Part shown: positions 17,930 through 27,325 of the stretch, piece by piece
Numbering within the stretch: the first letter of the stretch is position 1
How the letters are laid out: each line of letters opens with the position of its first letter
Assembly (NCBI RefSeq): GCF_900104455.1
Contig: NZ_FNHB01000003.1
Span: forward strand, 169,106 to 233,105
Direction: 5' to 3'
DNA: 64,000 nucleotides
DNA from: Dendrosporobacter quercicolus
GTDB taxonomy: Bacteria; Bacillota; Negativicutes; DSM-1736; Dendrosporobacteraceae
Program-made: the position numbers and the translations under genes
Notes under the pieces: generated by a model
What the model saw: the letters and a program-made list of their open reading frames with translations, nothing else
Told to the model about the DNA's origin: nothing
Database searches by the model: none

Positions 17930-18979
17930 ATGGCTGATAAACAGGCAATCAAGAAAATCATTGCAGGCGTGGTAACGGTAGCGATACTCGCGGTAGTAGG
18001 CTATGGCGCAAGCTTAAGCAGTAAACAGGTAGGCGGTGAAGCCACCAAAGCAAGCGGCGAAGGATTAATCCCGATCAAAACCTGGTCGCAGACGGCCTGC
18101 AGCTCCACGCCTTGGGTTGTGGCCGATCAGAAAGGCTTTTTTAAAGAAGAGGGCCTGCAAATTGTGTATACCGGCGATACCCAGCCCGGTCAGCAAATCC
18201 CGTCGGTGCTTAACGGCAACAACGATGTGGGCAGTGTTCATCCCAACGGCTTGGCTGTGGCCATTGCCGCCGGAGCCAATATTAAAGGGGTAGTGAAGGC
18301 CGGGATTGATCCGCTGCCCGAACAGGACCCGAAGCTGCGGCACATGAACTGGTATGTCAATCCCCAGGAGCATCCTGACATTAAGTCTTTTGCCGATCTG
18401 AACAAAATTGCCGGTAAAATCAAGTTTTCCATTATTACAAATAATCAGTGCTCTGATTTTCTGGCCAACACGATTGCTGACAGACAGGGGGTCGGACGGG
18501 ATAAAATAGAATGGGTGACCATGCCTGATATTCAGGCTGTGCAGGCCCTGAAAAAAGGTTTAGTTACCGTATCCGGGGTTCATCCGCCTTTTTATAAATC
18601 AATGGAGGATGCCGGTATGGTGAAGATTGCCGATAGTCTGGACGCCGGGCTGGGCCAGGGCGGCGGGATTGGTTATTACTATTTCACCACCGACTATATT
18701 CAAAAAAATCCTGAAATTATCACGAAGTTTTCTCAAGCAATTATTAAAGCGCAAAAATGGGCGAATGAAAATCCGGAAGAAGCCAGAAAGCTGACAGAAG
18801 ACTGGATTAAGGTGCCGGTAAATGCAGTCCACTATTATGCGGCCGATACGACGATAAGCGCCGACCTGGTTACTCCCTGGATTGCAGATCTGGAAAAAGC
18901 AGGGGTTATTCCCAAAGGCAAAGTAACAGCAGCTGATTTGGTGATTTCTGAAAATGTTAATAGCCAAAAAATTCGCTAG
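17930..18979 (+). CDS. NMT1/SsuA-like substrate-binding protein, copy 2
   Basis: A 349-residue near-duplicate of the previous gene. Differences are concentrated in the signal region and a few scattered residues (for example QPNQRIP versus QPGQQIP, DVGDVHP versus DVGSVHP, ATHYYAADTAI versus AVHYYAADTTI). Similarity continues past the stop codon (CGCTAGACCGGA, then TTTAGCGCGCGGATGCTTGA in both), which indicates a recent tandem duplication. The start at 17930 follows GGAAGGTGGG; TTG 17912 is in frame but unlikely. Confidence 0.88.
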   Translation: MADKQAIKKIIAGVVTVAILAVVGYGASLSSKQVGGEATKASGEGLIPIKTWSQTACSSTPWVVADQKGFFKEEGLQIVYTGDTQPGQQIPSVLNGNNDVGSVHPNGLAVAIAAGANIKGVVKAGIDPLPEQDPKLRHMNWYVNPQEHPDIKSFADLNKIAGKIKFSIITNNQCSDFLANTIADRQGVGRDKIEWVTMPDIQAVQALKKGLVTVSGVHPPFYKSMEDAGMVKIADSLDAGLGQGGGIGYYYFTTDYIQKNPEIITKFSQAIIKAQKWANENPEEARKLTEDWIKVPVNAVHYYAADTTISADLVTPWIADLEKAGVIPKGKVTAADLVISENVNSQKIR

Positions 18980-19011
18980 ACCGGATATTTAGCGCGCGGA
19001 TGCTTGAAGTG

Positions 19012-19071
19012 AAAAGGTCTGCAAATGGTGTAGCGTCTGATCTGGTAATTTCAGATCGCGCGAATAGCTGA
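19012..19071 (+). pseudogene. remnant of a third substrate-binding protein copy (3' end)
   Basis: Reading 19036-19071 in frame gives SDLVISDRANS and a stop, matching the C-terminus SDLVISENVNSS of the two complete copies. The preceding codons also fit loosely (NGVA). This looks like the tail of a third copy lost by recombination. The rest of the 237-nt gap before the NifD-like gene shows no other feature I can support. Confidence 0.5.
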
Positions 19072-19216
19072 GTGCGGCATAAATCCAATAAAGGAATTTA
19101 AGACAAAAAAGGTTTTTCGGCGAACCGCTCTTATGCTTCCAGCTTTTTTTAGGGGAGACTGAGGGCGGTTAAGTCCTTGGAAAGCAATCATATCCTGCGA
19201 AAGGGGTTTAAGTGAA

Positions 19217-20683
19217 ATGTCCATTAATTTTAATCATTCGGAAGCCGCCATCCGGGAAAACAGGCTGGGTTCTGTTACCGGTTACCAGGGAACAATTAAG
19301 GGGCTGGTTGCCCAGGTTTCAGCCTGCACTTTAAAAAATAAAGAAAGGTGCTTCAGCCAGGCCAGCGCCTGCAGTTCAGGCTGTGCGCAAAGCTATCTTT
19401 CCCGGATTGTTGATGCGGTAATGGTCGTTCATGCCCCGGTGGGCTGCGCGGCCGACAGTGTTTACAGCAATACCCAGAATAAGTGGGGCGAAAAAGTACG
19501 CAGCTGGAAGCACCGCAACATTAGTGTGGTAAACACCAACATGGTTGAGGAAGATACGGTGTTCGGGGCGGTCAATAAACTGCGGGAGACCATCAGGGAA
19601 GCTTACCGGCGGTTTCATCCCAACGCTATTTTTGTAACTACTTCCTGTGTTTCCGGCATTATTGGCGAAGATATTCAAAGTGTGCTGGATGAACTGCAGG
19701 AAGAACTGCCCATTCCCCTGGCGCCGGTATTTTGCGAAGGGTTTAAGTCGAAAATATGGGCATCAGGTTTTGATGCGGCCTTTCATGCAATATTAACCAA
19801 AATTGTAAAGCCGCCGGAACAAAAAACCAATAAAATTAATATGATCAATTTTAGCGGCAGCGCCCGCAATCAAATTGTCGAGACGCTGGCCCGGTTTGAC
19901 CTTGAACCGGTATTTGTCGCTCCCTACAGTACGATCGACCAGTTGTCAAGAATGTCGGAGGCAGCTGCGACCATCAGTATTTGCGGCACGCTCGGCAGTT
20001 ATATCGGCAATGGTTTGGAGCAGAAATTCGGCGTTCCCTATGTTAAAACTCTGCAACCGCACGGCATTGCCGGCATGGACAGCTGGCTGCGGGGATTGGG
20101 GGCTGCGGTCGGCAAAGAGCGGGCGGTGGAGGAGTATATTACTGAGCAAAAAGCCCTTATTGCCGATGAACTGGCCGAGATCAAGGCAAAGCTTACCGGT
20201 TACCGGGCCGTTGTCGGTATGGGACCAAGCTTTGGACATAATTACATCCGTACACTGCAAGAACTGGGCATTGAAGTTGTCTGGGGGGCAACCTGGCATT
20301 TTGATCCGCAATACGATAACGGCGAAGCGCCTGCATCTATTGAAAATCTGGCGCAAGCCGAACGCGATATTCCAATGAGTGTGGGCGATCAACAGAATTA
20401 TGAGCTGCTGAATTTGTTAAATCGTCTCAAACCGGACTTATATGTGGCCCGTCATGGCGGCTCCACAGTCTGGGCGACCAAACTGGGTATTCCCTCGGTG
20501 ATGGTTGTGGATGAGTATAGCGCCTTTGGCTATCAGGGCTTAATTGATTTTGGCCATCGGTTAAATGATGCAGTAACCAACCGCAGTTTAGCCAGAAATC
20601 TGGCAAAGAGAATTAAGCTGCCTTACACTGACTGGTGGATGCAGCAGAACACGTTTGCGTTTTTGGCAGAAGAGGTGGTATAA
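19217..20683 (+). CDS. NifD-like nitrogenase component 1, alpha-type subunit (pair A)
   Basis: A 488-residue Oxidored_nitro protein. The three alpha-side P-cluster cysteines are in ACSSGCAQ, HAPVGCAAD and TTSCVSGIIGED. The cysteine that holds the active-site cofactor in NifD is matched by SICGTLGSYIGNGLE. At the position of the NifD histidine that binds Mo/homocitrate the sequence reads VVDEYSAFGYQG, with no His. The segment corresponding to the NifD GVSQSLGHH substrate wall is SKIWASGFDAAFH. It is therefore a nitrogenase-like reductase with a cofactor but a different active site. The start codon of the K partner follows the stop directly. Confidence 0.88.
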   Translation: MSINFNHSEAAIRENRLGSVTGYQGTIKGLVAQVSACTLKNKERCFSQASACSSGCAQSYLSRIVDAVMVVHAPVGCAADSVYSNTQNKWGEKVRSWKHRNISVVNTNMVEEDTVFGAVNKLRETIREAYRRFHPNAIFVTTSCVSGIIGEDIQSVLDELQEELPIPLAPVFCEGFKSKIWASGFDAAFHAILTKIVKPPEQKTNKINMINFSGSARNQIVETLARFDLEPVFVAPYSTIDQLSRMSEAAATISICGTLGSYIGNGLEQKFGVPYVKTLQPHGIAGMDSWLRGLGAAVGKERAVEEYITEQKALIADELAEIKAKLTGYRAVVGMGPSFGHNYIRTLQELGIEVVWGATWHFDPQYDNGEAPASIENLAQAERDIPMSVGDQQNYELLNLLNRLKPDLYVARHGGSTVWATKLGIPSVMVVDEYSAFGYQGLIDFGHRLNDAVTNRSLARNLAKRIKLPYTDWWMQQNTFAFLAEEVV

Positions 20684-22000
20684 ATGTCGCAGTATATTGA
20701 ACAAATCAGACATGTTTGCTCGCTGGGCGCATTGCAGTCGGTTCTGGCGATTGACCGCGCAATTCCCATTCTGCATGCCGGACCGGGGTGCGGCCAGAAG
20801 CTGTGGGGGGCGCTGGGATTTCAGAATGGCTGCCAGGGCTCTGGTTACGCCGGAGGGCATACCGTTCCTTGTACCAATATTGGCGAGAAGGAAGTTATTT
20901 TTGGCGGTGATGAAAGGCTGCGGGGCATTGTCGGCCATTCTCTTAACGTACTTGATGCCGACTTATTTGTCATTCTTACCGGTTGTACTTCCGACATTGT
21001 CGGCGACGATGTCGGAGAGGTCGCCCGCCGGTTTCAGGAAAAGGGCAAGCCGGTCATCTACGCTGAAACCGGCGGCTTTAAAGGCACGAATTTATTCGGT
21101 CATGAGCTGGTTATCGATTCGATTATTGATCAGTATTTGCGGCCGGCCGACCATCAGGAGAAAGGTTTGGTCAATATCTGGTCGGTTGTGCCGTTTCATG
21201 ATCCATTTTGGGTGGGAACGTTTAACGCAATTGAACGCCTGGTTGCCGAGCTGGGACTTCGTCCCAACATTATTTTTGGCCCCGGCAAGGGACTGGATGC
21301 GCTCAACAAGGTGCCGGCGGCCCAGTTCAATCTGCTTATCTCGCCATGGGTTGGTCTGAAAAACGTACAGCACTTGGAAGAAAAATTCGGCACACCCTAT
21401 TTACACTACCCCGTTCTGCCGATAGGCCCGACGGAAACAGCCAAATTTCTCCGCACCGTCGGCGCATATGCCGGTCTGGAGGAAAAGCGGCTTGATAAAA
21501 TCATTGACCGGCATGAGGCCGATTATTATTACTATATCGAACGTTCAGCCGATGTGCTGCTGGAAACCAGGCTCTTACCCCGGCGGTTTATCACCATTGC
21601 CGACAGTTTTTACAGTCTGGGCATAGCGAAGTTTTTAATCAATGACCTGGGGCTGCTGCCTGAAACCCAGTATATCACCGACGGGGTGGCCGAAGAATAT
21701 CAAGCCGGTATCGCTGCGGAGTTCAACAGCTTTGTTGACGGCATTACTGCTAAGGCCGTCTTCACCAGCGATGGCGGCGCGGTGCACGAGGATATACGGA
21801 AATTCAAATTTCGCAGCCGGCCACTGATCCTGGGCAGCGCCTGGGACCGGGTGCTGACCGAAGAAGTTAACGGCTATCCGGTATCGGTGTCGATGCCAGT
21901 CAGCGACCGGTTGGTGCTCGACCGCTCCTATGTAGGTTATGAAGGCGCTTTGCGGCTGGTAGAGGACATTTATTCCGTCATCCTGGCTGATTTTCAATAA
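20684..22000 (+). CDS. NifK-like nitrogenase component 1, beta-type subunit (pair A)
   Basis: A 438-residue partner of the preceding gene, beginning right after its stop. Beta-side P-cluster cysteines lie in RHVCSLGA, GPGCGQK and TGCTSDIVGDDV. The motif AETGGFKGTN replaces the NifK serine region. It lacks the long N-terminal arm of classical NifK. It forms the D2K2 core that would receive electrons from the NifH-like protein at 12753. It ends the nifB-led operon; a new promoter follows at 22076. Confidence 0.88.
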   Translation: MSQYIEQIRHVCSLGALQSVLAIDRAIPILHAGPGCGQKLWGALGFQNGCQGSGYAGGHTVPCTNIGEKEVIFGGDERLRGIVGHSLNVLDADLFVILTGCTSDIVGDDVGEVARRFQEKGKPVIYAETGGFKGTNLFGHELVIDSIIDQYLRPADHQEKGLVNIWSVVPFHDPFWVGTFNAIERLVAELGLRPNIIFGPGKGLDALNKVPAAQFNLLISPWVGLKNVQHLEEKFGTPYLHYPVLPIGPTETAKFLRTVGAYAGLEEKRLDKIIDRHEADYYYYIERSADVLLETRLLPRRFITIADSFYSLGIAKFLINDLGLLPETQYITDGVAEEYQAGIAAEFNSFVDGITAKAVFTSDGGAVHEDIRKFKFRSRPLILGSAWDRVLTEEVNGYPVSVSMPVSDRLVLDRSYVGYEGALRLVEDIYSVILADFQ

Positions 22001-22134
22001 ATCGGTCCTGGCAAGACTGCCTTGGGGTTTGGTAAGCAGCCTTGCGTTTAAACGGGGACACAGGGGGAAAACATATTGACAAATCAATGCTATGATATTA
22101 TGATAAATAACAAGAAAATATAGCTGTGATGTTA

Positions 22135-22200
22135 GCTGGTCAGATAAACTGAAGGCTAAAGCGCTGTTCCCTGCCGGGGATGCGCTTTGGCCTTTTTCTT
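22135..22200 (+). promoter_or_regulatory. leader element 7 with terminator (tandem, first)
   Basis: GCT 22135-22137, GG, TCAG (22140-22143)/CTGA (22149-22152), loop ATAAA, A 22153, GGC 22154-22156. The terminator pairs GGCTAAAGCGC with GCGCTTTGGCC, then TTTTTCTT. The promoter is TTGACA 22076-22081, 17 nt, TATGAT 22099-22104. Confidence 0.82.
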
Positions 22201-22228
22201 ATTCAGCTGACAATATGGATGCTGCTTG

Positions 22229-22291
22229 ACTGATCGGCAAACCTGCCGAAGGCAAAGAAAGCTCTTAAGCGGAGCAATCTTTGCTTTTTTG
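22229..22291 (+). promoter_or_regulatory. leader element 8 with terminator (tandem, second)
   Basis: ACT 22229-22231, GA, TCGG (22234-22237)/CCGA (22246-22249), loop CAAACCTG, A 22250, GGC 22251-22253. GCAAAGA pairs with TCTTTGC before TTTTTT. With element 7 it makes a double attenuator before the methyltransferase gene. TCGG/CCGA is a further compensatory version of the inner stem. Confidence 0.75.
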
Positions 22292-22340
22292 TTTACTTCA
22301 GATCAGGCCTGAACCGTTCAGCCGGAGGGGGAAAGATGCA

Positions 22341-23414
22341 ATGAGGATATTTCGCGATGAGATGACGCCCAAGGAGCGAATAACAGCTGTGCTGGCCGGA
22401 AAACCGTATGACCGGGTGCCTTGCAGCATTTATATTACCGGCCAGGCCGGAAAAGCCGCCGGAATTTCTCCCTGGGACTGTTATTATTCAGCTGCTAAAA
22501 TAGCTCAGATTCAAATTGAAGCTCACCGGATTTTTGGGGTGGAAGCTGTCACAAGCGGCCCGGGCCTGCCAGGAATTGCTGAAGCAATCGGCAGTACGGT
22601 ATACTACCCCGGTCAGGAAAATACGCCATATATTACTGACTTTGCCGTAAAAGCCTATGCAGATATCCACCGTCTTGAGATACCTGATCCGGGGAAAAAG
22701 GGACGTTTGCCCATTCATTTAGAGGCTTTGGAAATTTTAGTAGAACGCTTTCATGATACTGTACCGGTGAATAGCAATATTGCCGGCCCCTTTACCACTG
22801 CCGCCAATGTCAGGGGTACGGAGAGCTTTTTACGCGATATTTATCGCAATCCGGAATTTGTCCACCAGTTGCTACGCCTTAGCTTAAACAGTACGTTGTC
22901 CTATGTTAAGGCCGCAGCCGGAATCGGGGCTAACATAACGATAGCCGATCCGACAGCCTCGTCGACGCTGATTAGTCCCAGTCAGTTTCGTGAATTTGCT
23001 TTGCCTTATTTGCAGGAATTGGCGACAGGCATAGCGGAACTGACCGGCAGCGCTCCGTCCTTACATATTTGCGGCAATACCACGAAGATCTGGCCGGATA
23101 TGGCCCGGAGCGGCGCCGGCATTCTGAGCCTGGATGATACCGTTGATCTGGAGGCGGCTAAGCTCACGGTAGGAAATCAGGTTGCTTTATTGGGCAATGT
23201 AAAACCTACGGCCACTATGTATTTGGGTACGCCGGCAGATGTGACGGCGGAGGTTAAGGAATGCCTGCGAAAGGCTCATGATAATCCTAAAGGCTATATT
23301 CTGGCGTTAGGCTGCGGCTTACCCCTTGGAGCTCCGGCTGACAATATTCATGCCTTGTTTGCAGCAGCAAGAGAGTTTGGCAAATATCCTATTGATTCTG
23401 AAAGACTGAACTGA
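22341..23414 (+). CDS. uroporphyrinogen decarboxylase-family methyltransferase (MtaA/MtbA-like)
   Basis: A 357-residue UroD-fold protein. It begins TPKERITAVLAGKPYDRVPC and carries the zinc motif of methylcobamide:thiol methyltransferases, HICGN plus a distal cysteine in LALGCGLP. Enzymes of this kind move a methyl group between a corrinoid protein and a thiol such as coenzyme M. No corrinoid protein is encoded nearby, so the methyl donor or acceptor is unknown; methanethiol or a related thiol is a reasonable guess given the context. It heads the operon with D/K pair B and cysteine synthase. The start at 22341 follows GGAGGGGG. Confidence 0.8.
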   Translation: MRIFRDEMTPKERITAVLAGKPYDRVPCSIYITGQAGKAAGISPWDCYYSAAKIAQIQIEAHRIFGVEAVTSGPGLPGIAEAIGSTVYYPGQENTPYITDFAVKAYADIHRLEIPDPGKKGRLPIHLEALEILVERFHDTVPVNSNIAGPFTTAANVRGTESFLRDIYRNPEFVHQLLRLSLNSTLSYVKAAAGIGANITIADPTASSTLISPSQFREFALPYLQELATGIAELTGSAPSLHICGNTTKIWPDMARSGAGILSLDDTVDLEAAKLTVGNQVALLGNVKPTATMYLGTPADVTAEVKECLRKAHDNPKGYILALGCGLPLGAPADNIHALFAAAREFGKYPIDSERLN

Positions 23415-23444
23415 TTTGCGATAGATGATACGGAGGAAAAATCC

Positions 23445-24785
23445 ATGAACAAATTTATTGAAAGACCCCGCTATCTATGTTCGATGGGGGGAGCGGTAGC
23501 TACCCTGAAAGCCCTGCCCAGGGCAATTTCCATTATTCATGCAGCCGCCGGCTGCGGCGGGAATTTCGGCAATGCATTAAACGGTGCAACCGGTTATCTG
23601 GGCAGCGGCTATTGCGCCGGCCAAGCTTTGCCCAGCTCCAATGTCTATGAAAGGGATATTGTTTTTGGCGGGGAAGAGCGCCTGGAAGAGCAAATCGCCA
23701 ATACCCTGGAAATCGTTGACGGCGATTTATATTTTGTCGTCACCGGGTGTATGGTTGATATTATCGGCGATGATGCGGTTGCTGTGGCCAGACGGTTCAA
23801 AGACAGCAAAAAACCTGTTCTGGCGGTTGAAACCGGCGGCTTTAAGGGCAATTCTTTCAAAGGATATGATCTGGTTCTGGGTAAGTTGTTTACTGACTTT
23901 GTGGAAAAACAAGCGGTTAAAGATAAACAGACGGTTAATATATTCGGCCTTGTGCCCATTCAGGATGTGTTTTGGAAAGGCAATTTAAAGCTATTAAAAG
24001 ACCTGATTCAAAAGCTGGGCTATCAAGCGAATACTTTCTTTGCCGAAGGCGAAACCATTGAAAATTTAAGGCAGGCCGGCGCGGCCGGTTTAAATATTGT
24101 GGTATCCGATGTTTATGGGATTGAACCGGCTAAACTATTTGAGGAAACGCATGGCGTGCCCTATATTACGGCTCCGTTGCCAATTGGCCCCGCCAGTACC
24201 CAGGACTTTCTGCGGCAGGTGGGTGCAGCGCTTGCGGTTGACAATAAGCTGGTGGAAGCAGTAATTGCCGCCGAAAAACAGCATTATTACGGTTTTGTGG
24301 AACGGTTGGGCGATGTGTATAATGATTTGGATCTTCAGCGGTACAGTATAGTGGTGGCTGACGCCAATTACGGACCGGCGTTAACCCGTTTTCTGGCCGA
24401 CGACTTAGGCTGGCTGCCTGAGCTGGTAGTCATTACCGACGTTCTAACAGACCAGGAGCAGCAGTTGGTGGCTGCCCGGTTTAACGGTTTTGTCTCGGGA
24501 ATTCAGCCGAAAGTGGTATTTGACACTGACACCAATAATGTTGGCAAGCATTTTACCAAAGTCTGGCCGCGCAACAACAACGCCCGCTATTTCGACTCGT
24601 TCAGTCCGGCCTTTGTATTGGGCAGCAGCCTGGACCGGGATTTTGCCGAAAGCCTGAGTGCGCCGCATTTAAGTGTGACCTATCCCATTTCCAACAGGGT
24701 GGTGCTGGACCGGGGCTATCTGGGCTTTGACGGCTCGTTGCGATTAATTGAAGATATATTCGGTTTGCTGGTTGGCAGCCGTTAG
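23445..24785 (+). CDS. NifK-like nitrogenase component 1, beta-type subunit (pair B)
   Basis: A 446-residue Oxidored_nitro protein of the same short NifK type as pair A: RYLCSMGG, AAAGCGGNF and TGCMVDIIGDDA hold the P-cluster cysteines, and ETGGFKGNS follows. In this operon the K-type gene precedes the D-type gene, the reverse of the other three pairs. It has an extra GYLGSGYCAGQ stretch after the second ligand. The ribosome site is ACGGAGG. Confidence 0.85.
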   Translation: MNKFIERPRYLCSMGGAVATLKALPRAISIIHAAAGCGGNFGNALNGATGYLGSGYCAGQALPSSNVYERDIVFGGEERLEEQIANTLEIVDGDLYFVVTGCMVDIIGDDAVAVARRFKDSKKPVLAVETGGFKGNSFKGYDLVLGKLFTDFVEKQAVKDKQTVNIFGLVPIQDVFWKGNLKLLKDLIQKLGYQANTFFAEGETIENLRQAGAAGLNIVVSDVYGIEPAKLFEETHGVPYITAPLPIGPASTQDFLRQVGAALAVDNKLVEAVIAAEKQHYYGFVERLGDVYNDLDLQRYSIVVADANYGPALTRFLADDLGWLPELVVITDVLTDQEQQLVAARFNGFVSGIQPKVVFDTDTNNVGKHFTKVWPRNNNARYFDSFSPAFVLGSSLDRDFAESLSAPHLSVTYPISNRVVLDRGYLGFDGSLRLIEDIFGLLVGSR

Positions 24786-24798
24786 GGGGAAATATATA

Positions 24799-26304
24799 AT
24801 GGATTATATCAGTGAAAAAACGCCGCCGGTGCGCGAGGAACGGTTACGGGCTTGCAATGCCTATGGCGGTTCCTCCGATAAGCTTGTGGAAAAATCGAAA
24901 AAGGGCTGCCTCAACGGGATTAAAAGAAAATTCTCGCAGACGCAGGGATGCCAGCTGAATTTAAGCCTGGCAATTATCAATACCATTCGCGATGCGGTGG
25001 TGATTGTTCACGGGCCGATCGGCTGCGGCGGCGGCAGCCTGTCCCAGGCCGGCGTCAACAAAGGCTTCAAGCAATTGCGGGACAGCGGCTCCAAGGGGCT
25101 GTTATGGGTAAATACCAATCTAGGTGAAAATGAAGTAATCAACGGCGGCGAAGCCAACTTACGGGAGGCTATTCTCTATGCTGAAAAAGAATTTCGCCCC
25201 AGTGCTATTGTCATTGTCAATAGCTGCGTTCCGGCAATTATCGGCGATGATGTGGACAGTGTGGTCGAACAGGCGCAGCAGGAAGTATCCGCCCGGATTG
25301 TGCCGGTTCATTGTGAAGGATTTAAAACCAAAATCCAGGCCAGCGCGTATGACGCAGTGTATCACGGCATTTTGCGCAATTTGATGGATAACCGTGAACG
25401 GGAAGTACGCAGTGAGGAAGATGAACTGGAATTGCTTAAAGAAAAGTACCGCGCCAGCCGGACGGTTAACGTTTTGAATGTTTCTTCCATGAGCCGGATT
25501 GATGAATATGAGCTTGTCCGTATTTTAAAGGCACTGGACCTGAATTTAAATATTTTGCCCTGTTACGCTCACCCCGACGATTTTTATCAGGCTACCCAGG
25601 CGGCGCTGAATGTCAGTATTTGTGCAACCCATGATGATTATTTTGTTGAGCATTTAAAAGAAAAGCACAATATCCCGTTCATTTTACGGACCATTCCCAT
25701 CGGCGTTAAGTACACCAATCGCTGGGTAATGGATATTGCCCGGTTTTTTGGCATCGAAGAGGAAGCCCAGCGTTTTATTGATCAGGAAGTCAAGCTGCTG
25801 GAAGAGGCATTGGAGCCTTACCGGGAAATCTTTAAAGGCAAAAAGGTGCTGATCGGCGGCGGTGAGATCCGCGTGGTCGCCAATGCCGAACTTTTGACTT
25901 ATTTAGGTCTTGAGGTGGTCGGGCTAAGAGCTTACCACTATGATCAGTTTGGTGATGAAATGCTGGGCGAGCAGGAAGTTGTGCAGCAGGTTCCGTTTAA
26001 TGTGGCTACCGGTCAGCCGTTTGAGCAGGCCAATTTAAACGCCAATCTCAAACCTGATCTGTATATGGGGCATGTCGGAACGAATGTCTGGGCCGCCAAG
26101 CAGGGCATCCCGGTGCTGCCATTATTTCAGCCAAGTCAGTTGTTTTTGGGCTATACCGGCATCTTTGAGGTGGCGCGCCGTTTAGCGCGGATTTTGCGCA
26201 ATCCTTCCTTCAACCGGAATCTGGGGGCCAATGTTAAACTGCCATATTTTGAAAGCTGGTATGAAAAAGACGCCTTTTCTTATATCGATGAAGGAAACGC
26301 CTGA
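24799..26304 (+). CDS. NifD-like nitrogenase component 1, alpha-type subunit (pair B)
   Basis: A 501-residue D-type subunit. P-cluster cysteines are in QTQGCQLN, HGPIGCGGG and VNSCVPAIIGDD; the cofactor cysteine is in SICATHDDYF. The C-terminal region reads PLFQPSQLFLGYTG where NifD has its cofactor histidine, and this copy lacks the DE(Y/H) shared by the other three, so it is the most divergent of the four. The N-terminal 45 residues are charged. The start at 24799 is the first ATG after the K-type stop. Confidence 0.85.
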   Translation: MDYISEKTPPVREERLRACNAYGGSSDKLVEKSKKGCLNGIKRKFSQTQGCQLNLSLAIINTIRDAVVIVHGPIGCGGGSLSQAGVNKGFKQLRDSGSKGLLWVNTNLGENEVINGGEANLREAILYAEKEFRPSAIVIVNSCVPAIIGDDVDSVVEQAQQEVSARIVPVHCEGFKTKIQASAYDAVYHGILRNLMDNREREVRSEEDELELLKEKYRASRTVNVLNVSSMSRIDEYELVRILKALDLNLNILPCYAHPDDFYQATQAALNVSICATHDDYFVEHLKEKHNIPFILRTIPIGVKYTNRWVMDIARFFGIEEEAQRFIDQEVKLLEEALEPYREIFKGKKVLIGGGEIRVVANAELLTYLGLEVVGLRAYHYDQFGDEMLGEQEVVQQVPFNVATGQPFEQANLNANLKPDLYMGHVGTNVWAAKQGIPVLPLFQPSQLFLGYTGIFEVARRLARILRNPSFNRNLGANVKLPYFESWYEKDAFSYIDEGNA

Positions 26305-26334
26305 TCAATGAATTTATAACGGGGAGTGGTTTAT

Positions 26335-27264
26335 ATGTCTAAAATTGCCAATAGTATAACCGATTTAATTGGCGGCACCCCTTTGCTCAAGCTGAGCAGA
26401 GTCAATGAGGCTGGAAAAGCGAATGTTGTTGTTAAGCTGGAATTGTTTAATCCCGGCGGCAGTGTAAAAGACAGGATTGGCTTTAGCATGATCAAGGCGG
26501 CTGAGGAACAGGGCTTAATCGGCAAAGATACGGTCCTAATTGAACCAACCAGCGGCAATACCGGAATCGCTTTGGCTTTTATTGCCGCCGCCCGCGGTTA
26601 CCGGCTGATTTTGACAATGCCTGATACCATGAGTGTTGAACGGCGCAGTTTGCTGAAAGTATATGGCGCGGAACTGGTACTGACGCCAGGGGCCGAAGGA
26701 ATGAAAGGCGCTGTACGCAAAGCCGAGGAGCTTGCGGCGCAAACCCCTAATTCATTTATTCCCCAGCAGTTTAATAACGCCGCTAATCCGGCAATTCATC
26801 GCGCTACCACTGCCGAGGAAATCTGGGAGGATACCAATGGGCAGGTCGATCTTGTCGTTGGCGGAGTTGGAACGGGAGGAACAATTACCGGAATCGGGGA
26901 AATTCTTAAAAGCCGCAATCCGGATATTCAGATTGTTGCGGTCGAGCCGTTTAGCTCGCCGGTGCTTTCAGGCGGACAGCCGGGACCGCATAAGATTCAA
27001 GGCATTGGCGCCGGGTTTGTTCCTAATGTGCTGAATTTGGCTATTGTTGATGAAATATTTAAAGTGAAAAATGAAGAAGCAGTGGAAACTGCCCAGCGGC
27101 TGGCCAGGGAAGAAGGCATTCTGGTTGGCATTTCGTCCGGGGCGGCGGCTTTTGCAGCACTGCAGATCGCCAAGCGTCCTGAAAATGACGGTAAGCTGAT
27201 TGTGGCTGTATTGCCTGACACCGGCGAACGCTATATCAGTACGGTTTTATTTCAGGATCATTAA
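26335..27264 (+). CDS. cysK: cysteine synthase (O-acetylserine sulfhydrylase)
   Basis: A 309-residue PLP enzyme making cysteine from O-acetylserine and sulfide. The PLP lysine is in [11 protein letters not shown], the substrate loop is [12 protein letters not shown] and the phosphate loop [10 protein letters not shown]. It lies in the same operon as D/K pair B, which suggests that pair B or its partner releases sulfide that is captured at once. GGGGAGTGG sets the start at 26335; GTG 26326 is in frame but lies in the ribosome site. Confidence 0.93.
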   Translation: MSKIANSITDLIGGTPLLKLSRVNEAGKANVVVKLELFNPGGSVKDRIGFSMIKAAEEQGLIGKDTVLIEPTSGNTGIALAFIAAARGYRLILTMPDTMSVERRSLLKVYGAELVLTPGAEGMKGAVRKAEELAAQTPNSFIPQQFNNAANPAIHRATTAEEIWEDTNGQVDLVVGGVGTGGTITGIGEILKSRNPDIQIVAVEPFSSPVLSGGQPGPHKIQGIGAGFVPNVLNLAIVDEIFKVKNEEAVETAQRLAREEGILVGISSGAAAFAALQIAKRPENDGKLIVAVLPDTGERYISTVLFQDH

Positions 27265-27325
27265 TTACCGGGGCAGGTTTCATGAACGCTGAGGCCTGAG
27301 CATAAAAAAACAGGAGGTTTTTGGT

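Noticed and set aside
12753-22000. Classical nitrogen-fixation (nif) operon
   Set aside because: NifB, NifH and D/K-like genes are present, but NifE, NifN, NifV and PII genes are not, the catalytic histidines are replaced, and the neighbours are sulfur genes.
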